Origin: Candidatus Woesearchaeota archaeon
GTDB lineage: Archaea > Nanobdellota > Nanobdellia > Woesearchaeales > UBA10107
Assembly: GCA_013331965.1 (NCBI GenBank)
Contig: DUFL01000045.1
Coordinates: 1 to 8,209, forward strand
Reading direction: 5' to 3'
Length of the DNA: 8,209 bases
Both the position numbers and the translations under genes were made by a program. Shown here piece after piece: positions 4,922 through 8,209 of the stretch (position 1 is its first letter; each line of letters opens with the position of its first letter). The notes beneath the pieces are model-generated. The model was not told where the DNA came from and did not search any database. It saw only the letters and a program-made list of their open reading frames with translations.

Positions 4922-5704
4922 TTATCCTATAAACAACTTCATTATCTCAGGTGTTACGAACGCCTCAAGAACCGCAGCGAATACAATTATTCCTATTGAA
5001 ACAGCCAAAAGCATCGTTCCATCCCTTACTATTTTTCCGAACTGTGAATTAGCTATGTTTTTCTTAACTAATGCCTTGGAGATCACCCCTCCTGCCAAAG
5101 CTGCCAGAAGAAATCCGAATATTTCAGGAACGAAATGAACCGAGAAAATTGCGGCATTCAATGCGGTTTTTTCTACAGCAAATGACGAGAATTTGAGTAT
5201 AAATCCGGCAAAGACACTTGCGGTTCTCACAATCAGGAATAATGCACCGACATCATAGAATAAAGACAATACAAATGCTACTAATATCACTTCAATATTG
5301 TTTATCATCAAGCTCAAAGCCTGAGGAACTTTCTGTATTCCGTCAATATCAACTTTAATCTTATCCTGAAGAATGTCTGTCTGATACTTTATAGAATCCG
5401 AATAAATATTTCCTATTATCAGATAACCGAGAGAAATTCCAATAAATAAAAAGAAGAATATCTCTATTAGTGTTTTATTATGCCTGAAAACTCCGGAACT
5501 GCTGTCTTCTCTCGCATCAACCTCTTTTTCGATGAACCTCGATATTGTCGGAACAAAAAGTAAAGTGATAAGCATGATCATGGCCATCGAGATATTTTCA
5601 GAGAAAAATAAGCTTGCAGTTCCGTAGCTGATAAAAACATAAAGTATTCCGAGAATGAGGGAATATGTTTTTCTTTTAAAGCCCGAGTTTAAAAAATTTG
5701 ACAT
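4922..5704 (-). CDS. SpoIIM-family (stage II sporulation protein M-like) membrane protein
   Basis: The 260-residue product has about six membrane helices (near 14-34, 39-54, 80-100, 136-160, 184-209, 228-250). The family core is recognisable: INNIEVILVAFVLSLFYDVGALFL (about 134-157), starting with the conserved N-N pair, and later HFVPEIFGFLLAALAGG (190-206), matching the HxxxElxaifiAgaaG motif of SpoIIM. In Bacillus, SpoIIM works with SpoIID and SpoIIP in wall remodelling; archaea have no sporulation and the role of their homologues is unknown. The gene starts 1 nt after the surface-protein stop (TAAGATG), so translation is probably coupled. This placement and the protease nearby suggest a membrane scaffold or channel for envelope proteins (inference). 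Confidence 0.75.
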   Translation of the reverse strand: MSNFLNSGFKRKTYSLILGILYVFISYGTASLFFSENISMAMIMLITLLFVPTISRFIEKEVDAREDSSSGVFRHNKTLIEIFFFLFIGISLGYLIIGNIYSDSIKYQTDILQDKIKVDIDGIQKVPQALSLMINNIEVILVAFVLSLFYDVGALFLIVRTASVFAGFILKFSSFAVEKTALNAAIFSVHFVPEIFGFLLAALAGGVISKALVKKNIANSQFGKIVRDGTMLLAVSIGIIVFAAVLEAFVTPEIMKLFIG

Positions 5705-5705
5705 C

Positions 5706-7838
5706 TTAATGGTGGCCGTATTTTCTGAAGTACCTGTCCCAATCGTCTTCTCTTTTCCAGCCTAATACGTATAACAGAAGACCAATCAATAATGCAGCGA
5801 TTATGAGTCTTTTGTCAAGTTTTTTTGTGAAATTTTCAAGCGCAGATATCGCTGCACCGACTATGAATCTAGGCGGTTCTTCATTTTCGAGAACTTCCTT
5901 TACTCCTTTTGATTCAGCTTCAGGTTCGAGATTTACAGTTTCGATTATTCCTGATGTCGGTTCCTGTTCAATAAGTTCTTCTGTTTCTTCAATTACTGGC
6001 GGAGTGTAGATAAATCCATTTGATGAGCCTGAACTTCTTCCATGGCTTCCGCCTCCGGAACCTCCCCCATTTCCATTATTTCCTCCGCTGTTTCCGGGAT
6101 TTGAACACTGGCTTGTATCTATTGTGCATGTTGCAGAGCATGAAACAGTTCCCTGGCTGAATCCGTAATCATCGCATATTGCTGCCGTTGAACTATCGCA
6201 TTCCTCTCCGGAATCGACTATATTATTTCCGCAGTATGGACCGACATTAACCGAGACTGTTCTTGTGAAAGTATCCAATCCATTTATGAATGATGCAAAT
6301 ATAGTGTACATTCCGTTTGTTTGCGGGATTTCAATCTGAGTTTCAAAATTTCCGGTCAGATTATCGATATTCACTGATTCGTTGCTCATTATTTTTGTAA
6401 TGTCAATTATTCCTGAAGGAATTGAAGAATCATCTTTCGCTATGTTTCCTGTCAGATTTACATATCTTGTATTGTTTGGTGTGCTTGCGTCAATCTGAGA
6501 CTGAGATAAAGTCAATGTTATTGCGAATGTTTCTCTCACTCTGAATTGCAGCGATTCTGACGCTTGCTGTCCAAGATTATCATCTGCAGTTATTATTACA
6601 GTATAAACTCCGGGTGTTGAGGCTATTGTTGTTGGGTATGTTATTTGTCCTGCAATAATTAAGACCTGAGTCAGGTTTCCGTTTGCATCAATCATTTCAG
6701 CTGTTATTGAACTTTGATTTACTCCTGAGCCTAAATCTTCTATTGAAACGTTTATTATTGCGTCATTTCCTCTGTCAGTTACTGAAGAGCTTGTTATAGT
6801 TATGTTCGGAGATGAGTTATCAACTGTGAATGTTCTTGATGCTGTTGTTTGAATTAGTGCTACTTCATCTGTGCATGCAGCAAACCATGTGTAAATTCCG
6901 TCATTAACTGCTAAATTATAGCTTAGGTTTCCAATTCCATTTACAGTATTTGGATTTCCATTTACATCAACAGAGCAGTTTAGGTCATTGTCATAATTAT
7001 CATTTGCGCTAAATATTAAATCAACTGAATTTGCAGCAATAAAAACACCATCGTTGGGAGAAGTTAATGTAACGCTTGGCGCAGTCCTGTCAATTATTGA
7101 AGTCAGATTGTTCGTTGTTGAAATCTCTCCTCCGTTATTTGAAACATCATATCTGAAACAGATATCTCCTTCATTTTCAGCAGTTAGATCTTTGTTTAAT
7201 GAACATAAACCATTAACACAGATTAATGTATTGGCAGTATATTGCATTGAAGATGTATTTGTTTGGTTGTTAAATATTAAATCGCAGTTTGAAAAATAAA
7301 GATTTGCGCTGTTTATTCCTGTTTCAGGATCATTCGCATCTACTTCAAACAATTCATTATTTCCTGGAATGAATGCACCGGGCAGTGTTGATGTTATTAT
7401 CGGGGCGGTATTGTCATTCAGGATTGTGAACTGCAGTGTGTTTGACTGCGAATCCAAGTCTGTGTCCGTGGTTGTGACTGTCCAGTTATTTTGAGTGTCC
7501 TGCGCCACATTATCTGCTGATATTGTAAATCCGAAATTCTGGCTTCCCCAGTTGCTTATCGCGTTTGTCGTTGTGAAGAAATTAATTGAATTATTATTTG
7601 TTAAAGTCCATCCAAGCAATTGAGCAATGTTGTTTATCGCAAACCCATTTGTTTGTACATTTACGCTGTTAATGCTATGAGAACTGAACAAACCATTTTC
7701 AACAGTTAATGTTACATTAACAGGATTTGTTTCATATATTGGGTTGTAATCTGATGTAATTGTTGCTGAATGTGATGCGAAAACTAATGGTAGTAATAAT
7801 AAGGATAGAACTGCCAGTATCACGCCTCTTTTTACCAT
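5706..7838 (-). CDS. Large anchored surface protein with Ig-like repeats and a six-cysteine module
   Basis: The 710-residue product has a signal peptide (1-21, ending VFA). A series of Ig/cadherin-like repeats follows, with boundary motifs NDNTAPIITS (141-150), IDRTAPSVTL (249-258) and VDNSSPNITI (339-348). More than 15 N-x-S/T sites suggest heavy N-glycosylation. Residues 535-578 form a module starting YCGNNIVDSGEECD with six cysteines (536, 547, 555, 567, 571, 578), like the DUF4215/Myxococcus-type disulfide repeat. Next come a Gly/Asn/Ser linker (579-608), an acidic stalk (614-656), a membrane helix (677-694) and the tail KREDDWDRYFRKYGHH. No enzyme motif is seen; adhesion or S-layer-like function is inferred. 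No PGF-CTERM motif is present, so archaeosortase processing is unlikely. It is the first gene of the cluster. Confidence 0.75.
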   Translation of the reverse strand: MVKRGVILAVLSLLLLPLVFASHSATITSDYNPIYETNPVNVTLTVENGLFSSHSINSVNVQTNGFAINNIAQLLGWTLTNNNSINFFTTTNAISNWGSQNFGFTISADNVAQDTQNNWTVTTTDTDLDSQSNTLQFTILNDNTAPIITSTLPGAFIPGNNELFEVDANDPETGINSANLYFSNCDLIFNNQTNTSSMQYTANTLICVNGLCSLNKDLTAENEGDICFRYDVSNNGGEISTTNNLTSIIDRTAPSVTLTSPNDGVFIAANSVDLIFSANDNYDNDLNCSVDVNGNPNTVNGIGNLSYNLAVNDGIYTWFAACTDEVALIQTTASRTFTVDNSSPNITITSSSVTDRGNDAIINVSIEDLGSGVNQSSITAEMIDANGNLTQVLIIAGQITYPTTIASTPGVYTVIITADDNLGQQASESLQFRVRETFAITLTLSQSQIDASTPNNTRYVNLTGNIAKDDSSIPSGIIDITKIMSNESVNIDNLTGNFETQIEIPQTNGMYTIFASFINGLDTFTRTVSVNVGPYCGNNIVDSGEECDSSTAAICDDYGFSQGTVSCSATCTIDTSQCSNPGNSGGNNGNGGGSGGGSHGRSSGSSNGFIYTPPVIEETEELIEQEPTSGIIETVNLEPEAESKGVKEVLENEEPPRFIVGAAISALENFTKKLDKRLIIAALLIGLLLYVLGWKREDDWDRYFRKYGHH

Positions 7839-7962
7839 GTTGGGTTAATTTATTTATAAAGAACGTGGGTATTTAAAGATTACTGTGAATTAAGCTCTAT
7901 TTTAACACTTTTTATAATCACTTCTGGTATTGGTTGGTCATCTTCATTTGTTTGCAGCTTAC
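7839..7962. other. Intergenic stretch between RelE-like toxin remnant and surface-protein gene
   Basis: Apart from the promoter at 7853-7877, nothing clear is seen. A minus-strand open frame (about 7880-7987) has no ATG and is not convincing as a gene. No strong terminator follows the toxin stop. Confidence 0.4.
7853..7877 (-). promoter_or_regulatory. Probable promoter of the surface-protein / SpoIIM unit
   Basis: Two TATA-like boxes lie upstream of the ATG at 7838: TTTAAATA (7877-7870), which would give a leader of about 10 nt, and TTTATAAA (7860-7853), which is too close for the usual spacing. The first is the better candidate. No SD is present before the ATG, consistent with a very short leader. 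Confidence 0.45.
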
Positions 7963-8209
7963 TTATCTTCCTTTGTATCCGAATATTTTGTTATATTTAT
8001 CGTGGTCAATAATTTCAAGTACGAAACAAACAATTTCAACTTGATCTCCCTTAATGGTGTAAAGCAATCTCCAATATCCTGTTAATTCAACACGCCAAAG
8101 ATTTTGAACATTATATGATTTTGGGATTTTCTTTTTTTCAATATTATTCCCATAAAATGGATTTGCTTTTATAAGCTCTTTTTTTCCTGATTAATTGAAC
8201 GCAATAACT
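7963..8209 (-). pseudogene. RelE-family toxin, C-terminal part, frame broken at an A7 tract (5' end outside window)
   Basis: The last 71 codons, from ELIKANPFYG to the TAA at 7965-7963, match the C-terminal half of archaeal RelE/ParE-type toxins: LWRVELTGYWRLLYTI, EIVCFVLEIIDHDKYNKIFGYKGR. These toxins are mRNA-cleaving or growth-inhibiting partners of an antitoxin. Upstream in the same frame a TAA occurs at 8193-8191. In the neighbouring frame the expected sequence LLRSINQEK continues to the edge. The two frames join cleanly if one A is added to the A7 run at 8185-8179 (giving QEKKELIKANPF). So either the gene is inactivated, the assembly lost one A, or ribosomes shift by -1 on A-AAA-AAG. 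Start and antitoxin would lie beyond 8209. Confidence 0.65.

Noticed and set aside
5706..5770. Archaeosortase (PGF-CTERM) sorting signal on the surface protein
   Set aside because: A membrane helix and charged tail are present but no PGF motif precedes them; a plain membrane anchor explains the C-terminus.
7880..7987. A 35-codon minus-strand frame overlapping the end of the toxin
   Set aside because: It has no ATG and no SD, and I recognise no family. Antitoxins of RelE-type pairs usually lie upstream.

Overview
The window looks archaeal, probably an AT-rich DPANN genome of the Woesearchaeales/Pacearchaeales kind. This is inferred from BRE/TATA promoters with a box about 26 nt before the predicted transcript start, one apparently leaderless gene, a GGGGTGA Shine-Dalgarno (SD) sequence, a secreted Lon-type protease without an ATPase domain, a SpoIIM-family membrane protein, and a large glycosylation-rich surface protein with a six-cysteine module. 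No rRNA, tRNA, IS element or CRISPR array is visible. All convincing protein genes lie on the minus strand.

Left part (1-1752, minus). A 47-residue protein carries only the first half of a SWIB domain. It has its own promoter, an SD and a terminator hairpin, and its promoter is flanked by three related dyads in 22-bp register. Upstream of it is an overlapping three-gene unit: a 120-residue protein resembling the zinc-knuckle end of the tRNA-thiolation proteins CTU1/CTU2 (NcsA/Ncs2) without a PP-loop; an unknown basic protein of 61-69 residues; and a putative exported phospholipase-D-like phosphodiesterase with two HKD motifs.

Middle gap (1753-2151). No recognised protein gene lies here, but the gap is not empty. 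On the plus strand there is a palindrome, a BRE/TTTATATA promoter, about 130 nt of foldable sequence, a UUCG-capped hairpin and a T-run. This is the strongest candidate for something undescribed: a small RNA with two competing helices and the sequence AUCACCUC, which equals the anti-SD end of archaeal 16S rRNA. Read on the other strand, the same bases give a perfect SD before a 42-codon ORF, so the strand must be settled by experiment.

Right part (2152-7838, minus). Four genes run as a cell-surface cluster: a 710-residue anchored surface protein, a SpoIIM-like multi-pass protein 1 nt after it, an FN3/Ig-like anchored protein with its own leaderless promoter, and 8 nt later a signal-peptide-bearing S16 (Lon-like) protease. 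Three of the four share the plan signal peptide, ectodomain, one C-terminal membrane helix, short charged tail. They may form an envelope complex that processes or displays surface proteins around SpoIIM.

Right edge (7963-8209, minus). The C-terminal part of a RelE-family toxin is present, with its frame broken in an A7 tract. Its start and any antitoxin lie outside the window.
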